From contig JAYQTK010000002.1 of assembly GCA_038147335.1 (NCBI GenBank), positions 620,001-684,000 on the forward strand: a DNA stretch of 64,000 bases. Direction: 5' to 3'. This DNA comes from Marisimplicoccus sp038147335. Lineage in GTDB: Bacteria; Bacteroidota; Bacteroidia; Flavobacteriales; Flavobacteriaceae. The notes under the pieces were generated by a model. That model was not told where the DNA came from, ran no database searches, and saw only the letters and a list, made by a program, of their open reading frames with translations. Each line of letters opens with the position of its first letter. Position 1 is the stretch's first letter. Made by a program: the position numbers and the translations under genes. Positions 34,469 through 43,755 of this stretch are shown one piece after another.

Positions 34469-36285
34469 TAGTCGTTAATTTTTAAAACAGCCATAAATGC
34501 TTGTTGGGGAATTTCTACACTCCCAACCATTCTCATTTTTTTCTTTCCCTTTTTTTGTTTCTCAAGCAGCTTTCTTTTCCTTGTTACATCACCCCCGTAT
34601 AGCTTTGCTGTTACATCTTTTCTATAGGCCTTTATTGTTTCTCTTGAAATAATTTTAGCACCTATAGCTGCCTGAACAGGAATATCAAACTGCTGTCTTG
34701 GTATTAACTCTCTTAGTTTTTCACACATTTTTCTTCCAACTCTTTGCGCATTATCTGCATGGATCAGAGAAGAAAGCGCATCAACAGACTTTCCGTTTAA
34801 CAAGATGTCAAGACGAACAAGTTTTGAAGCAACAAAACCAGAAGGAGAGTAGTCAAAAGAGGCATATCCTTTGGAAACAGATTTTAAGCGATCATAAAAG
34901 TCAAAAACAATTTCTGCTAAAGGAAGCTTAAAGCTTAACTCAACTCTTTCAGGCGTTAGGTATCGCTGGTTTTTTATCTCCCCCCTTTTTTCAATACACA
35001 AGGTCAAAACATTACCAACAAACTCAGATTTTGTTATAATAGTTGCGTCAATATAAGGCTCTTCAACCCTATCAAGACGAGAAGGATCAGGAAGATCAGA
35101 AGGGTTGTTAACAAGTATAGCGTCGTTGGGATCTTTTTTAACATAGGCGTTATAAGAAACGTTCGGAACTGTCGTTATAACAGACATGTTAAACTCTCTC
35201 TGAAGCCTCTCTTGAATAATTTCTAAATGAAGCATGCCCAGAAAACCACACCTAAAACCAAAACCAAGGGCAGCAGAACTTTCGGGCATAAAAACTAAAG
35301 AAGCATCATTAAGCTGCAGTTTTTCCATACTAGACCTTAAATCTTCATAATCATCAGTATCAACAGGATAAATTCCTGCAAAAACCATAGGTTTTACCTC
35401 TTCAAACCCTTCAATAGCTGAAACACCACTTTCCTCAGTCAGCGTTATTGTGTCGCCAACCTTAACATCCTTTGCTTCTTTTATTCCTGTGATAAGATAG
35501 CCAACATCACCGGTTAAAATTTCTTGCTTTGGTACTTGGCTTAATTTAAGAGTACCAACCTCTTCGGCACCATAGCTTTTTCCTGTTGACATAAATTTTA
35601 CTTTGTTTCCTTTTGAAATTTTTCCGTTTACAACCTTAAAATAAGTTTCAATTCCTCTGTATGGATTAAAGACAGAGTCAAAAATAAGCGCCTGTAGTGG
35701 AGCGTCAGGATTACCACCAGGGGAAGGAACTCTTTCTACAATTGCATTAAGTATTCCCTCAATACCCTCGCCTGTTTTTGCAGAAGCAAGGACAACCTCA
35801 TCGGGCTTACAACCAATAAGCGAAACAATTTCGTCAACAACAACCTCTGTGTTTGCTGACGGAAGGTCAATCTTGTTTACAACAGGAATTATTTCCAAAT
35901 CATTATCAACAGCGAGATAAAGGTTTGAAATAGTTTGTGCTTGAATACTTTGGGCAGCATCCACTACCAATAAAGCACCCTCACAAGCAGCAATTGCCCT
36001 TGAAACCTCATATGAAAAATCAACATGACCAGGAGTGTCAATAAGGTTTAAAATAAAACTTTCATCACCCCTTTTATAGTCCATTTGAACAGCATGAGAC
36101 TTTATGGTTATCCCTCTTTCTCTTTCAAGGTCCATGTCATCAAGAAGCTGATCCTGTTTTTCTCTATCAGTAACAGAGCCAGTAAAATCCAAAAGACGGT
36201 CAGCGAGAGTACTTTTCCCGTGATCAATATGAGCTATAATACAGAAGTTTCTTATGTTTTGTGACAAAGCCTGTGTTTTCGACAA
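34468..36285 (-). CDS. lepA: Translation elongation factor 4 (LepA)
   Basis: 605 residues, the usual LepA length. GTPase motifs: AHIDHGKSTLADRLL (G1, ~18-32), DTPGHVDF (G3, ~82-89) and NKIDLPSA (G4). The LepA-specific C-terminal domain ends GKKKMRMVGSVEIPQQAFMAVL. It acts on stalled or mis-translocated ribosomes. The start is TTG at 36285 (MSKTQALSQNIRNF), with no nearby in-frame ATG. It diverges from the Dus gene. Confidence 0.97.
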   Translation of the reverse strand: MSKTQALSQNIRNFCIIAHIDHGKSTLADRLLDFTGSVTDREKQDQLLDDMDLERERGITIKSHAVQMDYKRGDESFILNLIDTPGHVDFSYEVSRAIAACEGALLVVDAAQSIQAQTISNLYLAVDNDLEIIPVVNKIDLPSANTEVVVDEIVSLIGCKPDEVVLASAKTGEGIEGILNAIVERVPSPGGNPDAPLQALIFDSVFNPYRGIETYFKVVNGKISKGNKVKFMSTGKSYGAEEVGTLKLSQVPKQEILTGDVGYLITGIKEAKDVKVGDTITLTEESGVSAIEGFEEVKPMVFAGIYPVDTDDYEDLRSSMEKLQLNDASLVFMPESSAALGFGFRCGFLGMLHLEIIQERLQREFNMSVITTVPNVSYNAYVKKDPNDAILVNNPSDLPDPSRLDRVEEPYIDATIITKSEFVGNVLTLCIEKRGEIKNQRYLTPERVELSFKLPLAEIVFDFYDRLKSVSKGYASFDYSPSGFVASKLVRLDILLNGKSVDALSSLIHADNAQRVGRKMCEKLRELIPRQQFDIPVQAAIGAKIISRETIKAYRKDVTAKLYGGDVTRKRKLLEKQKKGKKKMRMVGSVEIPQQAFMAVLKIND

Positions 36286-36353
36286 AGATACTTACTTTGT
36301 ATAATCTTTAATTGCTAGAGCTAAATAAATTCAAGAATTGTTAATTTTGCCAC

Positions 36354-37346
36354 ATGATTAAAATAGGAAACATTGAACTTCCTAAATTCCCTCTTCTTCT
36401 TGCACCGATGGAAGATGTGAGCGACCCCCCTTTTAGGGCGCTTTGTAAAGAGCAAGGGGCAGATGTTGTATACACTGAGTTTATATCAAGCGAGGGGCTT
36501 ATTAGAAACGCAGCAAAGAGTACAAAAAAACTAGACATATATACAAAAGAAAGACCTGTAGGAATTCAAATATTTGGATCAAACCTTGATTCAATGCTTG
36601 GGGCGGTAGACATAGTTGAAAAAACGAACCCAGATATTATTGACATTAATTATGGGTGTCCTGTTAAAAAAGTAGTATGTAAAGGAGCAGGTGCAGGAAT
36701 TTTGAAAGACATTCCATTAATGGTTAGTCTTACAAAAGAAATAGTAAAAAGAACAAGCCTGCCTGTTACTGTAAAAACCAGACTGGGATGGGATGAAAAA
36801 TCCATAAAAATAGTAGAAGTAGCAGAAAGACTTCAGGATGTTGGTATAAAAGCAATTTCTATTCACGGAAGAACAAGAGCTCAAATGTATAAAGGTGATG
36901 CTGACTGGACCCAAATAGCTGCAATAAAAAATAATCCAAGAATGCATATACCGGTTTTTGGGAATGGTGATGTAAACACACCAGAGAAGGCTAAAGAAAT
37001 GAGAGATGACTATGGACTTGATGGGGCTATGATAGGAAGAGCGTCCATAGGAAACCCATGGTTTTTTGACCAAGTAAAACACTATTTAAGCACAGGCAAT
37101 AAAAAAGAAGAACCAGGAATATCAGATAAAGCAAGAATGGCAAAAAGACATTTAGAGATGGCGGTGAAGTGGAAAGGTGAGGTATTGGGAGTTCTAGAAA
37201 CAAGAAGACACTACGGAAATTACTTTAAAGGGGTTGCAAACTTTAAAGAAACAAAAAGCAGGATACTTAATGAAAAAGATCCAATCAAAATCTTTCATGA
37301 GCTTGATGAAATAATACATACTTTCTCCCAAAAAGAATTGGTTTAG
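36354..37346 (+). CDS. dusB: tRNA-dihydrouridine synthase (DusB-type)
   Basis: 330 residues. A TIM barrel with FMN is indicated by PLLLAPMEDVSDPPFRALC (~13-31), the catalytic-cysteine loop DINYGCPVKKVVCKGAGAG (~98-116), VTVKTRLGWD and the phosphate-binding GNGDVNTPEKA plus GLDGAMIGRASIGNPWFF near 225-240. It reduces uridines in the tRNA D-loop. The stop overlaps the convergent permease gene by 4 nt. Confidence 0.94.
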   Translation: MIKIGNIELPKFPLLLAPMEDVSDPPFRALCKEQGADVVYTEFISSEGLIRNAAKSTKKLDIYTKERPVGIQIFGSNLDSMLGAVDIVEKTNPDIIDINYGCPVKKVVCKGAGAGILKDIPLMVSLTKEIVKRTSLPVTVKTRLGWDEKSIKIVEVAERLQDVGIKAISIHGRTRAQMYKGDADWTQIAAIKNNPRMHIPVFGNGDVNTPEKAKEMRDDYGLDGAMIGRASIGNPWFFDQVKHYLSTGNKKEEPGISDKARMAKRHLEMAVKWKGEVLGVLETRRHYGNYFKGVANFKETKSRILNEKDPIKIFHELDEIIHTFSQKELV

Positions 37347-38536
37347 TCTTCTTTTAAACCAATTGTAGACCACAAAGAAGTAATCACACCCAAAGCAATA
37401 ATTGTGGTTAAAACAATTAAAACGTTAGAAATAGTAAAAGAAATAGGATATGGTATGGATGTTCCAGGAACTAAAATTAAAGAATAAGAGTTTTGAAAAA
37501 CTATAATCAACCAGGCTAAAAGAACACCGACAATCCCACCAAAAAAAGATGTTACTATACCCAACAAAAAGAACACTTGATTAATATCATTTTTTTCTCC
37601 TCCAAGAGATTTAAGAATTCTTAAATCACGCCTTTTTTCAACAATCATAATTGTTAGAGAGCCAACAAGGTTAAACATAGCGACCAATGCGACTAGAGAA
37701 AAAATAAGATATACGGCAAAATTTTCAGTATTCAGCATCTTGTACAACGCAGGGTTTAAATCTTGTTTTGTCAATACTTCAGCGTTTTCTCCAAGCTCAT
37801 CAATGATAAAAGTTTTAACATCGTTATCAGTAAGAGATTTATTTGAAAAAATCTCAACAGATGTAAAAGCATTTTCTTGAGCTCCAGTTAAACTAGCCAT
37901 AGAAGCCAGCGAGGTAAACGCATATTTTTTCTCTATATCACTGCTTATTTGATAGATACCTTCAATATCAAACTGCTTAGATGAAAAAGGAGAAAAACCA
38001 AAAAGGCTATTGGTGTTACTTTTAGGAGCGGTAGCAAGAAGAGAAAACTCTTTACTAAGAACAACCTCTAGAGAAGAGGCCAAATCTGCACCAATATAAA
38101 TTGTGTTTTTCTTTTCTGGAGAAAAAACACCAACAAGAGAAAGAGAATCTAGGGCAGGTGTAAGATGATAGTCAGCAAACACACCTTTTAGTATAGTAGC
38201 ACCAGAATTTAGCTCATTTGAAAAGACCACCTTTTCTTCTATTACTTCAGAAGCACCCAGAACACCATCGAGTCCTCGAATTTTGTTAAGAGTCTCTTGA
38301 TCTACAACAAGATATTTACCTTTTTTAGGTACCACTTTATAATCCGGATCAAAAGAACTGGTGTAAAAAAGACCAAAATCTTTAAGACCTTCAAAAGCGC
38401 TCAGGACAACTAACAAAACACATGCAGCAGCAACAATCATTAAAAAAGCAAAACCATTAATTCTATTTACAATTGTTTTAGAATCCCTTGAAAAAAAATA
38501 ACGAAAAGCAATTTTATATATGTAAGACTTGAACAT
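37343..38536 (-). CDS. LolC/LolE-like ABC transporter permease
   Basis: 397 residues with the FtsX/MacB-LolCE layout: an N-terminal membrane helix (~27-47), a ~200-residue periplasmic domain, and three C-terminal helices (~275-297, ~325-350, ~365-390). RDLRILKSLGGEKNDINQVF between helices is the coupling segment to the ATPase. In LolCDE such proteins release lipoproteins from the inner membrane. The partner ATPase is not here. rbfA lies immediately upstream. Confidence 0.88.
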   Translation of the reverse strand: MFKSYIYKIAFRYFFSRDSKTIVNRINGFAFLMIVAAACVLLVVLSAFEGLKDFGLFYTSSFDPDYKVVPKKGKYLVVDQETLNKIRGLDGVLGASEVIEEKVVFSNELNSGATILKGVFADYHLTPALDSLSLVGVFSPEKKNTIYIGADLASSLEVVLSKEFSLLATAPKSNTNSLFGFSPFSSKQFDIEGIYQISSDIEKKYAFTSLASMASLTGAQENAFTSVEIFSNKSLTDNDVKTFIIDELGENAEVLTKQDLNPALYKMLNTENFAVYLIFSLVALVAMFNLVGSLTIMIVEKRRDLRILKSLGGEKNDINQVFFLLGIVTSFFGGIVGVLLAWLIIVFQNSYSLILVPGTSIPYPISFTISNVLIVLTTIIALGVITSLWSTIGLKED

Positions 38537-38537
38537 T

Positions 38538-38897
38538 TTATTTTATAGGGTTGTCTGGGTTGTTAATAGAGTCTTCAACTGAATCGATATAATCAAGAGA
38601 GTCGTCAAGGAAAAAAGCAAGTTCAGGAACTTTTCGTAAGTGCTTCTTTAATAAAACAGAAAGATCATATTTTATTTTGGTAGAATTTTTTTGCAACAAA
38701 GCAATTTGAGCAACAGAATTATCACTTGGAAAAATACTCAAATAAACTTTACATAAAGAAAGATCAGGAGAAACGCGAGTTTTGGTTACAGAGATGATAA
38801 GGTTTTTGATACCACCTCTTCTAAGGTCCTCGTTAATTAGCCCAGCAAGCTCTTTTTGTATTAAAGAAGAAATCTTTTTCTGTCTCTGACTTTCCAT
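38538..38897 (-). CDS. rbfA: Ribosome-binding factor A
   Basis: 119 residues. SQRQKKISSLIQKELAGLI at the N-terminus, ISVTKTRVSPDLSLCKVYLS in the middle (KH-like fold) and the C-terminal VPELAFFLDDSLDYIDSV are all RbfA hallmarks. It assists maturation of the 30S subunit. One nucleotide separates it from the LolC/LolE-like gene, a pairing I recall in flavobacteria. Confidence 0.93.
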   Translation of the reverse strand: MESQRQKKISSLIQKELAGLINEDLRRGGIKNLIISVTKTRVSPDLSLCKVYLSIFPSDNSVAQIALLQKNSTKIKYDLSVLLKKHLRKVPELAFFLDDSLDYIDSVEDSINNPDNPIK

Positions 38898-38982
38898 TTG
38901 TCAAAAGTAGTTTAAATAAAAAACAAAAATTTAATTTATGTTTTATAAAAAGATAGTGAAATTGTATATTTGCGCCAACACT

Positions 38983-39056
38983 GGTCCTATAGCTCAGTTG
39001 GTTAGAGTAGATGACTCATAATCATTTGGTCCCTGGTTCGAGTCCAGGTGGGACCA
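38983..39056 (+). tRNA. tRNA with anticodon CAT (elongator Met, or Ile2)
   Basis: 74 nt. The acceptor pairs GGTCCTA with TGGGACC (one T-G). The anticodon stem GATGA/TCATT has loop CTCATAA, and the T arm is CCTGG-TTCGAGT-CCAGG. CAT reads Met, but the same anticodon occurs in tRNA-Ile2 after lysidine modification. The initiator is unlikely because the acceptor stem is fully paired. CCA is not encoded immediately after the discriminator A. Confidence 0.9.
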
Positions 39057-39061
39057 CCCAT

Positions 39062-39100
39062 AAACCCTCAAAGTCCTTGACTATGAGGGTTTTTGTTTTT
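39062..39100 (+). terminator. Rho-independent terminator after the tRNA
   Basis: AACCCTCA (39063-39070) pairs perfectly with TGAGGGTT (39084-39091) across a 13-nt loop and is followed by a T-rich run interrupted by one G. It begins 6 nt after the tRNA, so it should end that transcript. Confidence 0.8.
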
Positions 39101-39155
39101 AACGAATTTGAGTGTCAACAAATTTGTAAACCAAAATAATTAATTTTGAAAGAAG

Positions 39156-39554
39156 ATGAACAGAAAATATTTCTATTACATAGTTTTTGGAGTTTCATTT
39201 TTAACATTCGGATTAGTTCAAGATTACATCAGACCAAATTATGAAGGAGAAAATGCTCTTATAATATATTTTCTTGGAGTAATTCCTAACTTCCTTCCAG
39301 GTATTGGTCTACCAAGTATGTTTTATGTAACCATTCCAGAGATTTTTAAACCTAATACATCTATTTACAGAAATAGATTAAAGTGGTCAATAATCATTTC
39401 TATGATTGGTCTAATTGGAAATGAGTTCATAACAATTTACACTCCAGGAAGAGGAGTTTTTGATTGGAATGATATTGTGTGGACAATTATTGGGGGAATA
39501 GTTTTTTATTTTCTACATATAACAATTCAAAGCAATGGTCCCAAAAAAATCTGA
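39156..39554 (+). CDS. Small membrane protein, unrecognised (VanZ-like?)
   Basis: 132 residues with about four hydrophobic helices (~6-22, ~33-55, ~75-92, ~107-123). The stretch NEFITIYTPGRGVFDWNDIV loosely recalls the E...PGR..D..D signature of VanZ-like proteins, but the match is weak. It stands alone downstream of the tRNA terminator and ahead of an unrelated lipoprotein gene. No function can be assigned. Confidence 0.6.
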   Translation: MNRKYFYYIVFGVSFLTFGLVQDYIRPNYEGENALIIYFLGVIPNFLPGIGLPSMFYVTIPEIFKPNTSIYRNRLKWSIIISMIGLIGNEFITIYTPGRGVFDWNDIVWTIIGGIVFYFLHITIQSNGPKKI

Positions 39555-39609
39555 AAAGCCTTCTAACTAGAAAATCTTGATTATTTTTATATAAATTAAA
39601 ATTAACAAC

Positions 39610-40098
39610 ATGAAAACAAAACTAACATTAATAACAATTTTATTAATTTTTGCTTCTTGTGAACAACCCACAAACAACCAAGCTGGAGAGTGGGTTTCTT
39701 CAGGCGAAGCATATGAAATAGGACCAGATGAAAATGTTCAAGTTATAAAAGACATGATGTCTGCGTACAACAAAATGGACACTGACGCTATGCAAGAGGT
39801 AATGGCTGATACATTAACTATTTATTCTGCAAGCCAAAAAGAACCTATTTCATTGCCAAAAGAAATGACCCCACAATGGATGGCACAATATGATTCAGTA
39901 AGTGTAAGAGCTATTTACTTTTTGCCATACAAAAGAATTGGAGCAGACGGAAATGATATTTCAGTTGTTCAAACAGGACAGCTAGAAAATCTTTATTGGG
40001 CAGATGGAAGAGTTGATAGTCTTAGAGTATTAAATAAATTCTTTATTAACTCAGAAGGAAAAATAAGAGCTATTAGGCAGTGGGATGCTGATTGGTAA
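39610..40098 (+). CDS. Lipoprotein with an NTF2/SnoaL-like fold
   Basis: 162 residues: a lipoprotein signal MKTKLTLITILLIFASC (Cys at 17) and a single compact domain. VIKDMMSAYNKMDTDAMQEVMADTLTIYSAS is the helix-strand start typical of NTF2-like proteins, and the C-terminal VLNKFFINSEGKIRAIRQW fits the closing strands. The family includes binding proteins and small enzymes. No active-site residues can be named. A strong terminator follows. Confidence 0.65.
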   Translation: MKTKLTLITILLIFASCEQPTNNQAGEWVSSGEAYEIGPDENVQVIKDMMSAYNKMDTDAMQEVMADTLTIYSASQKEPISLPKEMTPQWMAQYDSVSVRAIYFLPYKRIGADGNDISVVQTGQLENLYWADGRVDSLRVLNKFFINSEGKIRAIRQWDADW

Positions 40099-40106
40099 AA
40101 TTCTTT

Positions 40107-40132
40107 AAACCCCTCAGACGAGGGGTTTTTTA
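40107..40132 (+). terminator. Rho-independent terminator
   Basis: AAACCCCTC (40107-40115) pairs with GAGGGGTTT (40120-40128) around a 4-nt loop and runs into a T tract. It ends the transcript of the NTF2-like lipoprotein gene. Confidence 0.88.
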
Positions 40133-40207
40133 TTTATTGATCAATATTTATAATATTATTAACAGCGAGATTTATTTAATCAAAATATAATTTGCTTATT
40201 TAGCTGC

Positions 40208-40960
40208 GTGAAAAAAATATTATTTCTATCAGCGATATTAATTTTTTCTTGTAGCAAAGGTGAAGACTCTACAACAGTTGCCTCAAACAACCAGGTTTCT
40301 GATATAAATTCATTTGTTAATTCAGGTAATATTTATTTTGAAAATAATACATGTAAATGCCCAGACGCACTAAACGGTGATAGGGATATTATTAACGGAG
40401 TAACTTACACTGCGGTAAATAATGTATCGATAAAAGATGAAATTTCAGCGGGGAACTTAAACCTTTGCACGACCCTTGTAACAGATATGTCTGGTACATC
40501 AATCTCGAATGTTTTTCAGAATTTTTTTAACAATAACTCTTTTAATTCAAATATTAGTTTTTGGGATGTTTCAAATGTTACCAATATGGATGGAATGTTT
40601 TTTGATGCAGACTTATTTAATCAAAATATATCAAACTGGGACACATCAAAAGTTGATAACATGGGTAGCATGTTTAAAAATGCGTCTTCATTTAATCAAG
40701 ATATATCTGGCTGGGACACATCAAAAGTTACTAAAATGCTTGATATGTTTAGAGGTGCCAGAGCATTTAATCAGGATATTTCAACCTGGAACACTTCGAG
40801 TGTAACTAGCATGTCAAAAATGTTTGAAAACGCAACATCGTTTAATCAAGATATATCAGGCTGGTGTGTTTCCTCTATAAGTGAAGAGCCTGAAAATTTC
40901 TCTACTAACTCACCCCTTCTTAGTTCCTTCATGCCAATATGGGGTACTTGTCCTGAATAA
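40208..40960 (+). CDS. BspA/DUF285-type repeat lipoprotein
   Basis: 250 residues from a GTG start. The signal MKKILFLSAILIFSCSKGED has its lipobox Cys at 15. From ~100 to 220 there are four ~25-residue repeats of the form FNQDISGWDTSKVTKMLDMF, the DUF285 (BspA-like, leucine-rich-repeat-related) unit seen in surface proteins of mycoplasmas and marine bacteria. Here the copies are nearly identical. Surface adhesion or protein binding is the likely role. No terminator or operon partner is evident. Confidence 0.85.
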   Translation: MKKILFLSAILIFSCSKGEDSTTVASNNQVSDINSFVNSGNIYFENNTCKCPDALNGDRDIINGVTYTAVNNVSIKDEISAGNLNLCTTLVTDMSGTSISNVFQNFFNNNSFNSNISFWDVSNVTNMDGMFFDADLFNQNISNWDTSKVDNMGSMFKNASSFNQDISGWDTSKVTKMLDMFRGARAFNQDISTWNTSSVTSMSKMFENATSFNQDISGWCVSSISEEPENFSTNSPLLSSFMPIWGTCPE

Positions 40961-41038
40961 TAACAGTGGTTTAAATCTTTAGTAACAGCGATACTTTGTC
41001 GTTTCAAATTAACTCGAAGAAATCATTAACTTGTATTA

Positions 41039-42187
41039 ATGAATCCTAAAAACCCAAAAGATATTGACGGGGCGGAGATCTCTTGGTTTGCACCACTTTG
41101 TGACGGTGATGATGACTTTCTCGGAAACAGAAATCCTAATTATAAAAGCACTTGGGAAAACACTTCTAAAATTGTAAAAACTGCTGATGAACTGGGGTTT
41201 AGAAACGTTTTATGTCCATCTTCATACCAAGTTGGTCAAGACACATTGTCTTTTGTTGCAGGAATGGCTCCAATTACAAAACAGATTAATTTTTTAGCTG
41301 CTATTCGTTGTGGGGAGGTTCACCCACCAATGCTTGCAAGAAGTATAGCAACACTAGACCACATGCTCAAGGGTAGACTAACTATTAATATAATATCATC
41401 GGACCTTCCAGGTAACGAGCTAGATTCTTCTGAAAGATATGCTCGCTCTCGAGAGGTCATTGAAATTTTAAAACAATCATGGAATCAAGACAGAATAGAG
41501 TTTAATGGAAAATATTATAAACTAAGTCTGCCTACAGATCCTGTTAAGCCCTATCAACAAAATGGAGGTCCTCTTCTCTATTTTGGAGGATATTCACCTG
41601 CAGGTGTTGACTTATGCGCAGAACATTGCGATGTTTATTTGATGTGGCCAGAAACAGAAGATAAATTACAAGGGCTTATGAATACAATGACACTTAAAGC
41701 TTCAGATTATGGACGCACCGTTCAGTTTGGATTAAGAGTTCATGTAATTGTTAGAGAGACGGAGAAAGAAGCAAGAGATTACGCCAATAACCTTTTGTCA
41801 AAATTAGACTTAGATCACGGGCTAAATATTAAAAACCGAGCACAGGACTCGAATTCATTAGGAGTAGCTCGTCAATCACAGATGCGAAATGAAGCAGACA
41901 ATGAATATTATGTTGAGCCACACCTGTGGACGGGAATAGGACTAGCTAGGTCCGGTTGTGGAGCAGCTCTTGTTGGAACCCCGGATCAAATTTTAAACAA
42001 ACTGAAACGTTATATGCAAATGGGCATAAGGTCCTTTATATTATCAGGATACCCTCATCAACAAGAATGTGAGCTTTTTGCTCAACATGTGTTGCCTCAG
42101 TTAAAAACAATTTCACTACCTGAAGTTTTTAACAGACGAATTAATGAAACCCCAAACTCTCCGCTAGGCAAGGGAGAAAGAAAGTAG
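41039..42187 (+). CDS. LLM-class flavin-dependent monooxygenase (SsuD-like)
   Basis: 382 residues. GAEISWFAPLCDGDDDF at the start, GFRNVLCPSSYQVGQDTLSFVAGMAP, LDHMLKGRLTINIISSDLPG (~105-124) and the C-terminal ALVGTPDQILNKLKRYMQMGI fit the bacterial luciferase-like alkanesulfonate monooxygenase group, which uses FMNH2 and O2 to cleave C-S bonds. It is paired with a symporter gene 3 nt downstream, suggesting an import-and-oxidise pair for one small compound. The substrate is unknown, and no flavin reductase is adjacent. Confidence 0.85.
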   Translation: MNPKNPKDIDGAEISWFAPLCDGDDDFLGNRNPNYKSTWENTSKIVKTADELGFRNVLCPSSYQVGQDTLSFVAGMAPITKQINFLAAIRCGEVHPPMLARSIATLDHMLKGRLTINIISSDLPGNELDSSERYARSREVIEILKQSWNQDRIEFNGKYYKLSLPTDPVKPYQQNGGPLLYFGGYSPAGVDLCAEHCDVYLMWPETEDKLQGLMNTMTLKASDYGRTVQFGLRVHVIVRETEKEARDYANNLLSKLDLDHGLNIKNRAQDSNSLGVARQSQMRNEADNEYYVEPHLWTGIGLARSGCGAALVGTPDQILNKLKRYMQMGIRSFILSGYPHQQECELFAQHVLPQLKTISLPEVFNRRINETPNSPLGKGERK

Positions 42188-42190
42188 ATT

Positions 42191-43732
42191 ATGGTCGATT
42201 TTATAATTGTCTTGTTTTATTTTTCTTTAATTATGATCGTAGCCCTTAGAGGTAAAGTAAAAGCAGACAGCTCAGCAGACGAATATTTTTTAAGTTCAAG
42301 AAACCTTCCATGGTACTCAATTGCTCTATCAACTATTGCAACAAACATTCAGGGATATCAGTTTCTTGGAATGATGGGGTCAGCATATTTATTTGGACTC
42401 GCACAAGCAAATCTTGAAATTAATGCAGTTCAAGGTATTTTAATTGGCGCCTTTGTCTTTGTGCCACTTTTTCTAAGAGAAAAGATTACAACAATTACAC
42501 AGTTTATATCAAAGAGACTAGGTGAGCGAGTTGCCCTTTTTTACTCATTAGCAAATATTGCACTTTTTGCAACTGTAACAATAGGTGCTGCGCTTTTCTG
42601 GGGAGCTTATGCTGCAGACTTAGTTTTTGGAGAGCAGCTATCATTTCTACATTCAAACAGAATTATTAGAATAGCAATACTCATTGTAATACTTGGAGTT
42701 TTCTCTGCTATATATACTTATCTGGGTGGTTTAAGTGCTGTTGTTAAAACAGATATAATTCAATTTTCTGTATTAATTATTGGAGGAGCTGTTGTTTGTT
42801 TTACAGCCGTACATCAACTGGGTGGTTGGGATCAACTGTATATCCAAACCCCCGAAAAAATGCACTTGCACTTACCTGCAGATCATCCAACTCTTCCATG
42901 GACCCATCTTTTTGGATTGTTTTTGCTTAACATAAATTATTGGTGCGCAAATCAAACTGTAATGCAACGGGCATTAGCTGCAAAGAGCGTTAGGCATGCA
43001 CAAACAGGTTTAATAGCAGGCGGTTTAATTAAATATATAATGGCGGTGATAATTATTATTCCAGGGATAGCTCTTTATGGAATTCTTGGTGACACCCTGG
43101 GTGAGCCTGATATGGCTTTCCCATATATTGTCAACACCTATTTGCCGGTTGGTATAAAAGGCATAATATTATGTGGATTGTTTGCGTCGCTTATGAGTAC
43201 AGTAGACTCCACTTTTAACTCTCTGGCGACCTTGTGGTCAACTGATATCTATTCAAAATATATAAACAAACAAGCTAAGGATAAAGAAAAAATAAAAGCA
43301 GGTCAAAAAGCTATCTTATTTAGCTTAGGCACAGCACTTATTATGGGATTTGTTTTATTATATCTAAAGTTTGACGATCCTAATTCAGCCTTTACTCACA
43401 CCCTAAATAACTTACGTTATTATATAAACTGTGGAATAGTAGTTTTGATATGTAGTGCTGTTGTTTTATTAAAACCAAACCGAAATGTTGTTCTTTTCGC
43501 ATTCATCGCCACACTCCCTTTAAATATTGCTCTACAGCTTTTTATGCCAGAAATGAATTATTTTGTAAGAGCCTTTTGGGTAATAATAATCGGATTATTT
43601 ATAACTATAATTGGCAGTATGAGTAAACTACACTCATTAATAAAACTGTTTCAGCCTGCAGATAAACATAGTAGAAACTGGGGGTGGGTGCTAGCAATTA
43701 CTTTAGTCCTATTACACATAGTATTTCATTAA
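42191..43732 (+). CDS. Sodium/solute symporter (SSS family)
   Basis: 513 residues with about 13-14 membrane helices. SSS features: SSADEYFLSSRNLPWYSIAL (~27-46), YTYLGGLSAVVKTDIIQF (~176-193) and GLFASLMSTVDSTFNSLATLW near 330-350, which lines the Na+ site. Members carry sugars, amino acids or organic acids. Co-transcription with the SsuD-like gene suggests it imports that enzyme's substrate, but this is inference. Confidence 0.9.
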   Translation: MVDFIIVLFYFSLIMIVALRGKVKADSSADEYFLSSRNLPWYSIALSTIATNIQGYQFLGMMGSAYLFGLAQANLEINAVQGILIGAFVFVPLFLREKITTITQFISKRLGERVALFYSLANIALFATVTIGAALFWGAYAADLVFGEQLSFLHSNRIIRIAILIVILGVFSAIYTYLGGLSAVVKTDIIQFSVLIIGGAVVCFTAVHQLGGWDQLYIQTPEKMHLHLPADHPTLPWTHLFGLFLLNINYWCANQTVMQRALAAKSVRHAQTGLIAGGLIKYIMAVIIIIPGIALYGILGDTLGEPDMAFPYIVNTYLPVGIKGIILCGLFASLMSTVDSTFNSLATLWSTDIYSKYINKQAKDKEKIKAGQKAILFSLGTALIMGFVLLYLKFDDPNSAFTHTLNNLRYYINCGIVVLICSAVVLLKPNRNVVLFAFIATLPLNIALQLFMPEMNYFVRAFWVIIIGLFITIIGSMSKLHSLIKLFQPADKHSRNWGWVLAITLVLLHIVFH

Positions 43733-43755
43733 ACTTACTAATATACAATACAAAG

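Noticed and set aside
36717..37082. A 121-residue minus-strand frame inside the Dus gene
   Set aside because: It is rich in Tyr, Phe, Cys and Ser, typical of an antisense shadow of an A-rich gene. No motif.
40560..40880. A CRISPR array in the repeated stretch of the DUF285 gene
   Set aside because: Repeats are contiguous, in frame and coding, with no unique spacers.
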